Positions 31,760-43,146 of a stretch of DNA of 64,000 nt are shown here, piece after piece. The notes below the pieces were generated by a model. That model made no database searches, was not told where the DNA came from, and was given only the letters and a program-made list of their open reading frames with translations. Source of the stretch: Nicotiana tabacum (taxonomy: Eukaryota > Streptophyta > Magnoliopsida > Solanales > Solanaceae); assembly GCF_000715075.1 (NCBI RefSeq), contig NC_134087.1, forward strand, positions 154,057,436 through 154,121,435, in the 5' to 3' direction. Position 1 is the first letter of the stretch, and every line of letters begins with the position of its first letter. The position numbers and the translations under genes were made by a program.

Positions 31760-34700
31760 TGTTGATACCCAATTTTTCCCTATATATTTTCAATATGCAA
31801 AACCTTCAAAATAGCATATATGCATATATAAGCATGTCCAAATATTTTATTATTTTGCCATAATTTTTAAAGGTTTAAATTGATTTATTTTTCTCTCTTT
31901 TATCCACAAAATCTCAATAATTATTTTCAAAATTACTATTTTTGATGATTCAACTATTGGATTCTTATATTTATGCCAAAATATGATTAAGATAATTTTT
32001 ACATATTTTTACAATTTCATTTAGTATTTTTAAAGCTAATTGCACACAATTGCAATATTAGCCATTTTTTAGGTTTAAATTTGTCTCATATTTATAAAAT
32101 GGGATCCTATATTTTTAAATTGTTAATTATATATTATAAATTATTTTAGTGCTTTCAATTTATTCTCAGAAATTTATTTACTATTTTTTATAATTTAAAA
32201 AGAGAAAAATTAGCTATTTAAATAATAGCCCAATTGTATTTAATTTTTAGCCTAAAATCAACCCCAAATCAGATCCAATTTCCCCGGACCAATTTCAATT
32301 TTTAACTTGACCCCTAACCTAATTTAACCTGCCCAACCCAGATCCCCTACCTACCCTTTTTAATCCAGGCAGTTGATCATTCAGATCAACGGCCAGCATT
32401 CACCCTTCCTAAAATAAACTTGAACGACCCCTTACCCTAATTCACTTTTCACCAAACACCGTCTTTGAATCCCTTCCCTCTCAATTTTCTCTGCAACCTT
32501 ACAAGAACCCTAGCCGCAACCATCTAATTCTACTCTCAAAAACTCACACACTTACACTCAAAAACTCTCTCTTTCTCTACTGCTACTTGTTTTGCTGCTC
32601 TGTCTAGCCGGCTGAAAGCCAAGGCTAGACAGTGAAATCTTGCTTACTTTTCCTTTCTGCACTTTGCTTCTCTACTGGTATGTCCTAGTTAATTCTCAAG
32701 CCTCAACAACAACATGTTTCTCTAATTGTTCCAAGTTCTCTCATTCTTGTCTACTTCGGGTTATATTTCTGCAGTCAAGTTACATTACTAGCATGTTGTA
32801 ATATGTTCTCTTTCCCTTTTAAATTAATGCCTCCCTATGTGTGTACTCTGTTAGTCATTTGTTATGTGTTTGCTGACTTATGAATCCCAAAACCCATATC
32901 CCCTCTATGTGTTTGTGTTCTCTGGCTAGTTTGTGGGCATGCCAGTATCAGCTATTGTTGTGCATGACCAAACCTGGCCCCTACTGGGGTCATATGCTTC
33001 ATACAATGTATTCCCAAAACCCCTTGACCCCTTGGTGTGATTACTGATTCTATGTGTTTGAGTTTGTTCATTACCCTAACTGATTTCAAACACTTCTGCT
33101 ACTGATTACTTTCAAAATGGACTTGTCAGTCCAGTTTTAAACAAACTCTTTTTCAACTATGTTCTACACTTCCACTATACTCCTAGAACCTAGGTTCTGT
33201 TCCTCTTGTGTGAGCCTTGCCTTGGGACCCTTGAGCTCCCTCTGAACTTGGACACATAAGGGATGACCCTTCCACACTACACTCATCTCTGTCTAGCTAT
33301 GCAAATCTAGGTGTAAGCACTGCCCGGGATCCCTTGAGATCTTTAGGGAACTTTGACACACCCAGGTATGAGAAAGGTTTTAAAATTCTGGCATTGAAGT
33401 GGTTTACATAACTCAGAGAGGAAGTCAAGATCAGGCTTTCTTTGGTTGTAATTTCTCATTTCTACACTCTTTTGTAATTCAATCATTTGGGCTGTAATAA
33501 TTTGTAAACAATGTTGGGGCTGGCTAGTGGAAAGGGATGGGGTGATTGTGCATGCTTCAGCTATTAGAAGGGTAGATAACATGTATATAGGATGTGTTTA
33601 GATATGATATGTTAGAAAACATGCCTATAGGATCTGCTTTGGCTTAATAAAATTTTGCATGCTTCACATAATTTTGCTATGTCTAAATGGCCTTTTAATA
33701 GAAATCATTCCTATAGAAACTTCGCTTTGATCAAATAAATCCTGCCTACTCCACTTCATGTTCAATTAGATACCATGTCTATAGGACTAAAACCAGCCTT
33801 TAATACTTAGATACCATGTCTATAGGAATTAAAATTAGCTATAATAGAGATCATGCCTATAGGATCTAAAACCAGTTTAGTTAAAAAATCAGTTTGGCTT
33901 GTACTTATCTGTTCTGAATCAGTTTAAATAGCCTACTCTTTTAAATTAATATGGTTAGAAAGCATGCATATAGGATCAAAATCGCTCGTTTAAAAATTGT
34001 TTACTATTTGACTACACTCCTAATCAGTAATAGATATCATGCTCATAGAACATCACTATTACGCCTAGGCAAGCCCTAGGTAACTATTTAAATAAAACTG
34101 GAACTGCCTTTGTTAATTACCAACTGCTACAACCAACAAGCAGGCCTGATTCAGACTTCTTTTCTGAGTTATATAATGAATCTGGTTATGACTCAAACTC
34201 CGCCTTATGATTTTATGATTCAGACCTTAACTATGTTTTAAGTCATGCTATTTATATGAATTGTTTACGTAGGTATACATGAGCCTTTTAACTGCTTACA
34301 TGTTCCCCTCAAAAATGTAGTCTTATGTGTTTTTATATGTCGCCTTAGCCTTTTTACCTTTAAACCTAAGAGTCAACCTAAAACCCTTCCTCTTATAGGA
34401 ATAGTAGTCCTAAATTCCTCCGGGACTGATAGGCATGGGACGGCTAATAGCATACAATAGAGGTCGAGACCAATCCGCGTATTAATACCTTAACGGGGCG
34501 GGAAGGGTAGATATGGATATGATGACCGGTGCGCTAATACCACGTGTATACCCTCTTTTGAGGAGTGTCATACCGAGTATTGCATTGAGGTGATCCATAT
34601 TATATACATACCTAGGACCCCTTTATTTTTTTTACAAACATGTCTAGCTTATAACTCTTTCAAACCTTGCCTTTCAATAGTTGTTTTCAAACGTTTGTGT

Positions 34701-35038
34701 GTTTAACTTAAATCCACTCTTACTTGAGCCTTTATTTGTTTACTTGCTAACTGCACAAATTCACAAAAGAACTATCTGGCCGGGAACCACACTAGTGGAT
34801 CCTGAGGGGTGCCTAACACCTTCCCCTCAGGATAATTTCAAGCCCTTACCCAATCTCTGGTTATCAAGCATAGTTGTAAATGAGCTCTATAGGTGTCCTA
34901 ATACTCCTTAAATCATTAGGTGACGACTCTTCAAAATACCCAATTCCCAATAAAGGGAAATGAGTCATTACACCCCATGAATGTCGAAACCCGGAAACTC
35001 CTCTCCTAGCGGAAAAGGGGGAAAATGGGGGCACGATA
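31760..35038 (+). repeat. 5' LTR of element 3 (3279 bp), internally deleted
   Basis: Aligns with the 3' LTR at both ends, but about 1.4 kb between the CATCTAATTC segment (near 32530) and ACTTACACTCA (near 32560) is missing; the corresponding 3' LTR stretch is about 58458-59845 and includes the TATA box. Dispersed CATG(C/T)CTATAGGA motifs lie at 33590-34060. Open frames at 33343-33582 and 34681-34911 are inside the LTR and not genes. Confidence 0.9.
33590..34060. repeat. Dispersed CATGCCTATAGGA motifs in element 3 LTR
   Basis: About eight variants of AGATACCATG(C/T)CTATAGGA recur every 40-90 bp. The 3' LTR has the same set at 60880-61350. Confidence 0.8.
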
Positions 35039-35041
35039 TCA

Positions 35042-35066
35042 TGGCGACTCGCGCCTCTGCTGGGGA
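35042..35066 (+). other. tRNA-Arg primer binding site of element 3, with a 7-bp insert
   Basis: TGGCGACTC, three bases after the LTR, then GCGCCTC, then TGCTGGGGA. Element 4 has the uninterrupted TGGCGACTCCGCTGGGGA. The first nine bases match the complement of a plant tRNA-Arg 3' end; the insert looks like an imperfect duplication of GCGACTC. Confidence 0.75.
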
Positions 35067-36472
35067 ATCTTTAGGCTTTTACCATTTCAGACTGTTCTTG
35101 TGAATTTGTACCTCCCTTATGTGCAATTACTTGTTTAAATTTCTTTAAGCATTTAATTTCCCTTTCAAACTGCAAAACTGACATGTCTTCCTTGTTTCTT
35201 TCCTTTATTGCCGCTTTAAATTATAAAATTATTGTATTTATTGCTTTCTTAACGTGCAAATACATGTCAACATGTTTTTAATTATTGCATAATCATACTC
35301 AGCATCATACTCCACTTGTGCCAAACAAATACTATAGCAACGCTTATAATGAGTGGTTGCACCCTTTCTATATCATTACCCCCTAAATTCAGAAAGGCAT
35401 ATTTGCGGTAAAATTAGTCGATCAGCGGTGCAGTTGATAGTTCCGTGCCTTCCCCCTTGAGTTGTCCACTCAAGGGTACTAGTCTAAAACCCCACAGAAA
35501 CCTTACTCCGTTTAAATTGTGCATGCATCATGGTCATACCTAGTCGGGTCAGTTATGACGTCCACATAATGATCCTTTAAGATAGACTTGTCCAAAGTCC
35601 ACTGGGTTTCCCTAATCCCAAACGGACATCATCATGTTCTGTGCATTTATTTGGAGAACTAAATGCTTCATGCTAATTGTTGATGATAAATAGTCGAGTC
35701 TGGTAGGGGTAGGGTCTAACCCTTTTGTTTTGCAGAAAATGAGGCATGAGGTCCCCAGTTTCGGTATGATTAGCACGCCCCCACTCTTGCTAGACTAGTG
35801 GAGGAGTCTTTCATAAAATGACCAAATCAATGAGTAGAAAGAGAGGGCCGCCAAAGCTAGCGAAGAGTTAGAATATCTAGAATACAGTCTACTGGAATTG
35901 GAAGGAAAAGTGAGGAAGAGAGTCACCGACTTCCAGAATGCTGAAGGAAACGAAGGAGAACACATGACAAAGGCATTTCTACAGGTGAACCTACGCGAGC
36001 TGGAGGATTTGATCAACAAGAACATTCAACCTGAAAAAGGTCCTTCTGGGACCAAGTAGATAGGAATTTACTTCTTTGCTTTATGAATGTAATAAGGCCA
36101 ATGGCCATTAGTGACTTTTACTTCTTGTTTATTTAGTGTCGTTTTGGGATTCGCCTATCTTTATCAATAAAATGAGGCATTTAGCATTCTAAGTTCTCAA
36201 AATCAACTTGTCTCTAGGCCTACCTCGGGCACAAAGAGGTCCCCAAATTAGGACACGATTTACATTACCGCACTATGTGTTTAAATATTACAATACTTTT
36301 TATGATCCTCACTCACTTAGTTACCTTTTGTTTTATTCTTTGTTTTTGTTTTTATTCCCCTCCCCAAAGGTTAGTTCGTGCACTCTGGCATCATCATCCT
36401 ATTCCACGAGATCCAGGGGCCCTCCACCCACTCCTCCTCTTAGTCTTGTCAAAAAACAAGAACAAAAGCAAA
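35067..36472 (+). other. Leader region of element 3
   Basis: About 1.4 kb between primer site and gag. It holds the short coiled-coil-like frame at 35838-36059 and nothing else recognisable. The minus-strand frame at 35795-36025 is the shadow of that frame. Confidence 0.6.
35838..36059 (+). pseudogene. Charged helical leader ORF remnant (ORF1-like) of element 3
   Basis: After an in-frame TAG at 35835 there are 73 open codons rich in Glu, Lys and Leu, including KASEELEYLEYSLLELEGKV and LRELEDLINKNI, ending at a TAG at 36057. The heptad-like Leu spacing suggests a coiled coil. Some Ogre/Tat elements have an extra ORF upstream of gag (family knowledge), so this may be its 3' end. There is no start codon in this frame after the stop, and I know no function. 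Confidence 0.4.
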
Positions 36473-38095
36473 ATGGAAGATCTGAACAACGTCAGGAAGG
36501 AGAATCCAACTGAACTGGTAGAGGCCACTAATGGCCATGGTACTCAAGTTCCTAAGGAGAATGTGTCACAACTAGAACAGAAGTTGCTGAAATTCCAAGA
36601 AGAGCTCGATCAGGTTCGAAATCTGGCAAGTCTGTCATTTTCCCTCAACACCCCAGATATCAACCTTCCCCACACTCAAAACCCTACACCTCCTCAAAAT
36701 ATCCCAAAATAGCAGAATTATCCCGCACCTCACCATCACGCTGCTCCACCAAAGAACCAATGTAACACCTGCCATACCCTAAACAACACTCCACTACTCA
36801 TCCCATAACCCCAAAACTCCACAAATGACCACTTTCACACCCACCATAACACCCCTATCTACGTAGAGACCATGCCACACTCCACCCAACCTATCTCAAG
36901 CACACCCGAGTCTGACGGAAAAGATCTGCTTATTAGAAACCTGGCTGAGGAACTTAAGAAATTGACTAGCCGAATTCAGGGCGTTGAAGGAAGTAAGGGA
37001 ATCGAAGGGCTAAACTATGAGGATCTTTGCATACAGCATGATGTTGAACTGCCCGAAGGGTACAAACCTCCTAAGTTTGAAATGTTTGATGTTACGGGTA
37101 ATCCAAAGGTCCATCTGAGAACATACTACGACAAGTTAGTTGGAGTAGGGAAAGACGAGAGAATCTACATGGAGATGTTCATGAGGAGTTTGAAAGGAGA
37201 TGCGTGTCTTGGTACATCAGCCAAGATCCAAAGAAGTGGTCAAACTGGGTAAGCATGGAATCCAACTTTATGGATAAGTTCAAGTTTAATACAGAGAATG
37301 CGCCAGACGTGTTCTATATTCAGAATCTAAAGAAGAAGCCCACAGAGACATTTCGCGAGTATGCCACACGCTGGAGGTCCAAAGCTGCTAAGGTTAGACC
37401 TTCTTTAGAAGAAGAACAGATGAACAAGTTCTTTGTCCGGGCTCAGGACCCGCAGTATTATGAACGACTGATGATGATCGAGAACCACAAATTCTCCGAC
37501 ATTATCAAACTGGGTGAGAGAATTGAAGAAGGTATCAAAAGTGATATGGTTACAAACTTCGAGGCCTTGCAAGCTACAAATAAGGCCTTACAATCAGGTG
37601 GTGTGTCCAAGAAAAGGGACGTAGGGGCTGTGATGGTTGCACAAAGGACCAAATCTCCCCTCAAATACCAAACTTACCCAACACCTCCACTTATATATCA
37701 GCCAACCCCAAATTACCAAGCACCTTCACCCTCATACCAAGCTCCACCACCAACTTATCAATCACCTCCACCTCCTACATATCAACCTACTTCACCCAGA
37801 TACTCCCAACCCGCTCATGTCTATCAAACCTATAATACTCAACCATCCCACTATTAATCACCTCCTACACGCGAAAACTTCCCTAGACCTCAATCCAATT
37901 TTGATCGCAAATGTCCAAAATAATACACAACCATCGCGGAACCCATTGACCAGTTGTATGAGAGGATCAAAGCCACTGGTTATGTCACCCTCATCCCTGT
38001 TGTGACCCCTGAGAACCCCTCTCAATGGGTTAACCCAAACAAATCTTGTGCATACGACTCCGACATGAAAGGGCACACCATCGATGAATGCCGCT
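36473..38095 (+). pseudogene. gag: gag of element 3, 5' part (interrupted by element 4)
   Basis: Starts at 36473 (MEDLNNVRKENP), chosen because the coiled-coil segment VSQLEQKLLKFQEELDQV follows in frame. The gag core is at about 37010-37560: LCIQHDVELPEGYKPPKFEM, VHLRTYYDKLVG, WYISQDPKKW, FREYATRWRSKA and QYYERLM. A Pro/Tyr/Gln-rich repeat tail follows (YQAPSPSYQAP type), then a zinc-finger-like CAYDSDMKGHTIDEC at 38050-38093. Stops lie at 36710, near 36806, at 37855 and near 37920, and one base is lost near 37204. The frame is cut within an Arg-Ser codon pair at the CCGCT target site and continues at 50420. Confidence 0.88.
38091..38095. other. Left target-site duplication of element 4 (CCGCT)
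   Basis: CCGCT equals 50415-50419. Removing element 4 and one copy restores continuity of the gag frame of element 3. Confidence 0.95.
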
Positions 38096-39717
38096 TGTCA
38101 CACCTCCTTTTTCACCCGCGCCGCCGCGAAAGGGGCGCGGAAGGGAGTTTTTACCACTTAAAGGACAATCGAAACGAGATTTATTTATTTGTTTTAGAGT
38201 CACCACTTGGGAGATTTATGGTGTCCCAAGTCACCGGTGAATCCCGAATCGAGGAAAAGAATGACTCTGTTTAACAGTCTGCGCACTAGAAATCCGGATA
38301 ATGAATTCTGTTAACCCGGGAGAAGGTGTTAGGCATTCCCGAGTTCCGTGGTTCTAGCACGGTCGCTCAACTGTCATATTCGGCTTGATTACCTGATATA
38401 ATACATGTTGAACATATGTGCGAATTTTAACTTTTAACCGCTTTTATCATTATTATTATTTTTATCGAGAATTGCAACATCGTGAAAATATATCTCGAAC
38501 CATGTCACAGTCAATGTACCCATGGTCTTCGACACACTTCGACTCCGTTGAGATTTGGATTTGGGTCACATAAATGTGCACCCGAGTTTAGGAAAATAAC
38601 ATTATTAAATACGCGCCTAAAAACTAACGCGTTGTTATTATTTTGGGTAGGGCCGTGAAATTTGCTAAACGACCCGTCCCGGAATCTAAGTATTTTAAAA
38701 CAAATAATTATTGAGGGCCCCGCAATTTTGTATTTATTTTGGCGAAGCACGCCTCATTTATTTTAAGGATATCCTAAAGTGACTACATTTCTATTAAATT
38801 CGTCTCTAAAATAAAAGAGAAAAATCCTAATTAATTACATGCTTAAAAAACGTAACATATTAAATGCTAGATTAAGACAAATGTTAACGGAAAGGAATAT
38901 TACTAAAATTGAAATTATAAATAAAATACGGAATCGACAAATAATATATTCAAAAGAAACTAATTATCCTATAACTAGATTAAACTCGCATTGTTAGATG
39001 ACTTGAATCGTTGGAATTAAATATTTATAACTATTTGAAACTAGAATCAATCTTAACTACTAATGCATATTCGAAAGTTTATTAAATTTAAACATTAACT
39101 CTTCTTGTTTGAACTCAAATCATGCCATAATGCCTAATTCGCGAAATTAATTTAAATTCATGCTTTAACTAAATTTAGCTACATGTTCACGATTAACCTA
39201 ATGTTGACAATATTAAAACCTTCATAGCTAGTGAACTTAATCAGTTTTGCCAAGCCGATTCACTAAAGACCAACTTATGTTATTTTCCTGTTATTCCAAT
39301 TATTAAACAGTTTGACAGTAATGAGCATGCTTAAATATATACTACCTAATAATCAAGTTAAAGCAAAGTATTATTTAATACATCACTACAAATGCCTAGT
39401 TATGCAAAGCGACAGAAATTTACAGAATAATAATACATGAAATAGCCTAAATACAATTAGTAAAAGAAACAAAGAAAATGTTAAATTAAAACTTCAAAGT
39501 TCCATTCTTCATATGTATTCATGCTTTTAAATCCTAAATGCAAATGTGACATATTTTTATATTTTTTATTAATTTAACAAATAAACATGCATGGACAAAT
39601 ACAAATAATTATCCAAAAATGCCACAAAATCCTCAAAATTGCACACAAAAGGAAAATTGTTTTTATTTTGACTTTTTGGGAGTAATTCTCATATAGGGCA
39701 AAAATCACGTGCTTACA
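38096..39717 (-). repeat. 3' LTR of element 4 (1622 bp), internally deleted
   Basis: Matches the right LTR from TGTCACACC through CTTCATATGTATTCATGCTTT, then jumps (near 39530) to TAAATCCTAAATGC and continues to the end. About 1.94 kb present in the right LTR at 48290-50222 is missing. Open frames at 38511-38750 and 39574-39786 recur in the other LTR and are not genes. Confidence 0.92.
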
Positions 39718-39731
39718 GCTGCCCCTCTGTG
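39718..39731 (-). other. Polypurine tract of element 4
   Basis: Minus-strand CACAGAGGGGCAGC immediately precedes the 3' LTR start TGTAAGCACG. Confidence 0.85.
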
Positions 39732-40275
39732 TCCGAAAACACGAAGAGTTTTTCGTGCAAAGATAAAGCGAGCAATTTTTGCCCATCTGAGTACTCCGTG
39801 TGAAGCATTTTTTGAAAAAGATTTTAACCGAACCTTTGCTTCAAAGGTTTCCTACATATCCCTGGCTAGAAAGGAATCAGGTTAATGTAGTTTGGGAAGT
39901 TTTGGTAGCTGGGACTACCATGTGACTGCAATGTTACTGCTGTTGCATGCTATTATTACTGCTTGTCGACCTCCTTATTACACCATGCTGAAAGAAAACA
40001 AGAAGCTAGACTAGACCATAGTCTATGAATTACAAAATCTTATCTAGATCATGCTCTTGTGTCTCTTGTTGCTTTGATGTCTCGGTGACTCCTCTGGTAT
40101 TTCTTTACTTCCAATTTGTCTTGTATTCTCCCTTGACTGCCGATCTCGAACTGCTTATTTCCTTTTGGGAGCTTCGCATTATTTTTTCATTGAATCTTGA
40201 ACTTCCTTCCTATGCTGGAGATTTTTGTTGTTTCCTGCTAGGGATTTCGACTGTATTCCTCTGCTTTAGTGACTT

Positions 40276-40575
40276 GAAATGTATTCCTCTGTTATATGGG
40301 CGGGCTCCCAACTTCAAAACTTGAAATTTAAAGACTGAAATGTAATCCTCTGTTATATGGGCGGGCTCCCAACTTCAAAACTTGAAATTTAAAGACTGAA
40401 ATGTAATCCTCTGTTATATGGGCGGGCTCCCAACTTCAAAACTCGAAATTTAAAGACTGAAATGTATTCCTCTGTTATATGGGCGGGCTCCCAACTTCAA
40501 AACTTGAAATTTAAAGACAGAAATGTACTCCTCTGTTATATGGGTGGGCTCCCAACTTCAAAACTTTGAAAATAA
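40276..40575. repeat. 61-bp tandem repeat, about five copies
   Basis: Units carry GAAATGTATTCCTCTGTTAT, then ATGGGCGGGCTCCCAACTTC, then AAAACTTGAAATTTAAAGAC; copies differ by only a few bases. The last copy is cut short. Confidence 0.93.
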
Positions 40576-40689
40576 ATCGCCATTCTGTTCTTCAGGGGGG
40601 CTCCTGACCTCAACAACAACTGAACATTCCTTTCATTAGGTTGGCGAGATTTCAACAACTTTTTTTTCAAATTCAAACTTCTTCTTTTT

Positions 40690-41395
40690 TTTCAAATTAT
40701 CCTAGGAGAAAATTCATCAGACTAGATTTTGATCCTAGGAGAAGATTCATCCGACTAAGATTTTATTATATTATCTTGGGAGAAAAATTCCATCGGACCA
40801 AGATTTTGACTCTAGGAGATAAATCGTCAAACTAGGTCCATTTTGTTGTGATCTTAGGAGAAAGATTCATCGGACTAAGATTTGATATCTTAGGAGAAAA
40901 TTTCATCGGACTAAAATTTCTATCTTAGGAGAAAAATTCATCGGACTAAGATTTGATATCTTAGGAGAAAATTTCATCGGACTAAGATTTTGACTCTAGG
41001 AGATAAATCGTCAAACTAGGTCCATTTTGTTGTGATCTTAGGAGAAAGATTCATCGGACTAAGATTTGATATCTTAGGAGAAAATTTCATCGGACTAAGT
41101 TTCTATCTTAGGAGAAAAATTCATCGGACTAAAATTTCTATCTTAGGAGAAAAATTCATCGGACTAAGATTTGATATCTTAGGAGAAAATTTCATCGGAC
41201 TAAGATTTTGACTCTAGGAGATAATTCGTCAAACTAGGTCCATTTTGTTGTGATCTTAGGAGAAAGATTCATCGGACTAAGATTTGTTGTGATCTTAGGA
41301 GAAAAATTCATCGGACTAAGATTGTATCGGAAGGGAAATCCATCAGACTAGGACTTTTTATCCTAGGAGGAAAATGTAAAAATCAAAGATTTGAG
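40690..41395. repeat. 32-33 bp inverted-repeat tandem array, about 20 copies
   Basis: Units read ATCTTAGGAGAAAAATTCAT then CGGACTAAGAT. ATCTTAG and CTAAGAT within each unit are perfect reverse complements. A variant class has GACTCTAG paired with CTAGGTC, and the first and last units use TCCTAGG-type stems. Confidence 0.9.
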
Positions 41396-41509
41396 AAACT
41401 TACCTTTATAATTTCTTCTTTCTTTTCTTTTTTCCCTTGTGCTGCTTTGTTCCTGTTTCAACTCTCAAGCAAAGAAAAATTTATCAGTTTTAAAATGGTG
41501 GCCGATTTG

Positions 41510-42250
41510 TGGCCTTGCTGGGGATGGCTTCCTCCTTTAAAAGCTCATGTTGTCTACACACGAGACTGTTGGGGATAATGATGTTGGGGAATTACTTACT
41601 TACCTGCTGGGGATAATACCACTGGGGGAGTCTCCTTTCTTCTCCTCCTTCAAATATTTTTTTATTTTCTCTCAACACTGTTGGGGATAAAAGTGTTATC
41701 ATCTTGGGATAACGTTGTTGAGGATAACGCTGCTGGGGAATTTTATTCCTTCAAATCGGTGCTTCATTCTTCTGGAAGTTGCTGGGGATGATTATGGCTT
41801 TTGCTTTTCTAAACACCAGTTTCATCTCTTTGTTGTGTCCGCTGGGGATACAACTCCTTTCATTAAAACTCGTTATTTTCTTTCTTTCAACACTGCTGGG
41901 GATAACACCGGTTCAAAACCCACTTCCCTTAAGACTGGTGTTATCTTTCTTCCTCCCCATGTGGATACCTAACTTCCAGAAAATTTTCAAAATGAAAAGA
42001 AAATTTTCTGCCCCAGTTTGATAATCTTCTTTATGGCATGTCTTTCCGCCATCAATGCCATATCCTTTAAGATTCGACTATGGTGGTTGGTTGTGATACT
42101 CCTATTGGGGATGGCTTTTCCCTTTCTCCTTCCCTGCTCTGTGTTCCATTACACTATCAAAACTTGCTGGGGATGATATTATTTGTTGGGGATGATCCCT
42201 TTCTGCTGGGGATATCCCTCTTCTTTTGTGGCATAGCTCGGAAACTGGCA
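41510..42250. repeat. Dispersed GCTGGGGATAA motifs
   Basis: GCTGGGGAT(A/G)A and TTGGGGATAA recur about a dozen times at irregular spacing among unrelated T-rich sequence. They resemble the GCTGGGGA at the 3' half of the primer site of these elements. Confidence 0.65.
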
Positions 42251-43146
42251 TTTCCCCGACATTTTAGTCTCATATGAATTTCCCAAATCATGCTCATTGC
42301 TCTCCGCGTTGTTCTTTCTTGATTTGTCAATGGGCCTTGGCCTTGAGGTTTATAACCTTTGATTTCGGCGAGGATATCCCTCTTGACACTCGTCAATCCT
42401 TTTGTCAATTCCCTCTTGCTGGGAATATCTTTCTTGACACTGGCCTCGCGCTTGTTCCTTGCCGACTATACCATTTGGATGTTCTAGTCAGATCTCGTCT
42501 TGCATAATTGGAAAGCTGATGGCAGATTTTGAAGTCATTTCTCACTTGTTCTGACTAAACAGACTCTATTGGGGAATTTTTCTATGAAAGGAGAAAGATA
42601 AAAAGGAACAGAATAAAAGACAAAGGAAAGAGATGACTCTCTAATGAGGAAAATATAAAATAAAAACCTATCAAATGCGGATACTATCTCTAATGGTCCT
42701 TTAATTGTTTCGATCACCTCTCAATGGTTTTATGATTAACTTTTAAGATTAGGCCCAAACTGTGTGCGCATGTCATGTCACTAGAATTGGTGTTTGAACA
42801 AGGAAAAAATAGAAAGAACTAAACAAAGAAGATGTCTGGAGGTAACAAAAGAACGGAATTTGCATTAGACAAGCGGTGAAATGGTTCATATAACAAAACA
42901 AGCAAAACAACTGGGGTACAACCTGGGAACAAAGCTAAAACGAACCTAGACAACACTAAACGAGTTACTACGAAAAATAAACTTAGGAAAAATAAAAGGA
43001 TAGAAAGGTTTGAATCATAAGACAATATTCGGATTACAACCCTGAAAATAACCCGGACAACAGAAATGACAACAAAATAAACCACCAAGACTCTTCTCCA
43101 TCTATCCAAGAGATGAAATGTCTTTCCAATTACCAAGCACGACATC

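Larger units (their letters stand above)
39732..43146 (-). other. 3' spacer of element 4, repeat-rich, no pol
   Basis: About 3.4 kb downstream of gag on the element strand, where protease and RT would be expected. It holds three families of tandem or dispersed repeats (listed separately) plus AT-rich linkers. Open frames here, such as 40025-40324, 41715-42021, 42274-42507 and minus 42819-43202, show no catalytic motif. Confidence 0.75.

Noticed and set aside
35795..36025. Minus-strand Ser/Phe-rich frame
   Set aside because: Exact shadow of the plus-strand coiled-coil-like frame.
37458..37664. Minus-strand frame within gag of element 3
   Set aside because: Shadow of the gag reading frame on the opposite strand.
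40690..41395. Possible satellite DNA or CRISPR array
   Set aside because: It lies between gag and LTR of one element and has no unique spacers, so it is an element-internal tandem repeat.
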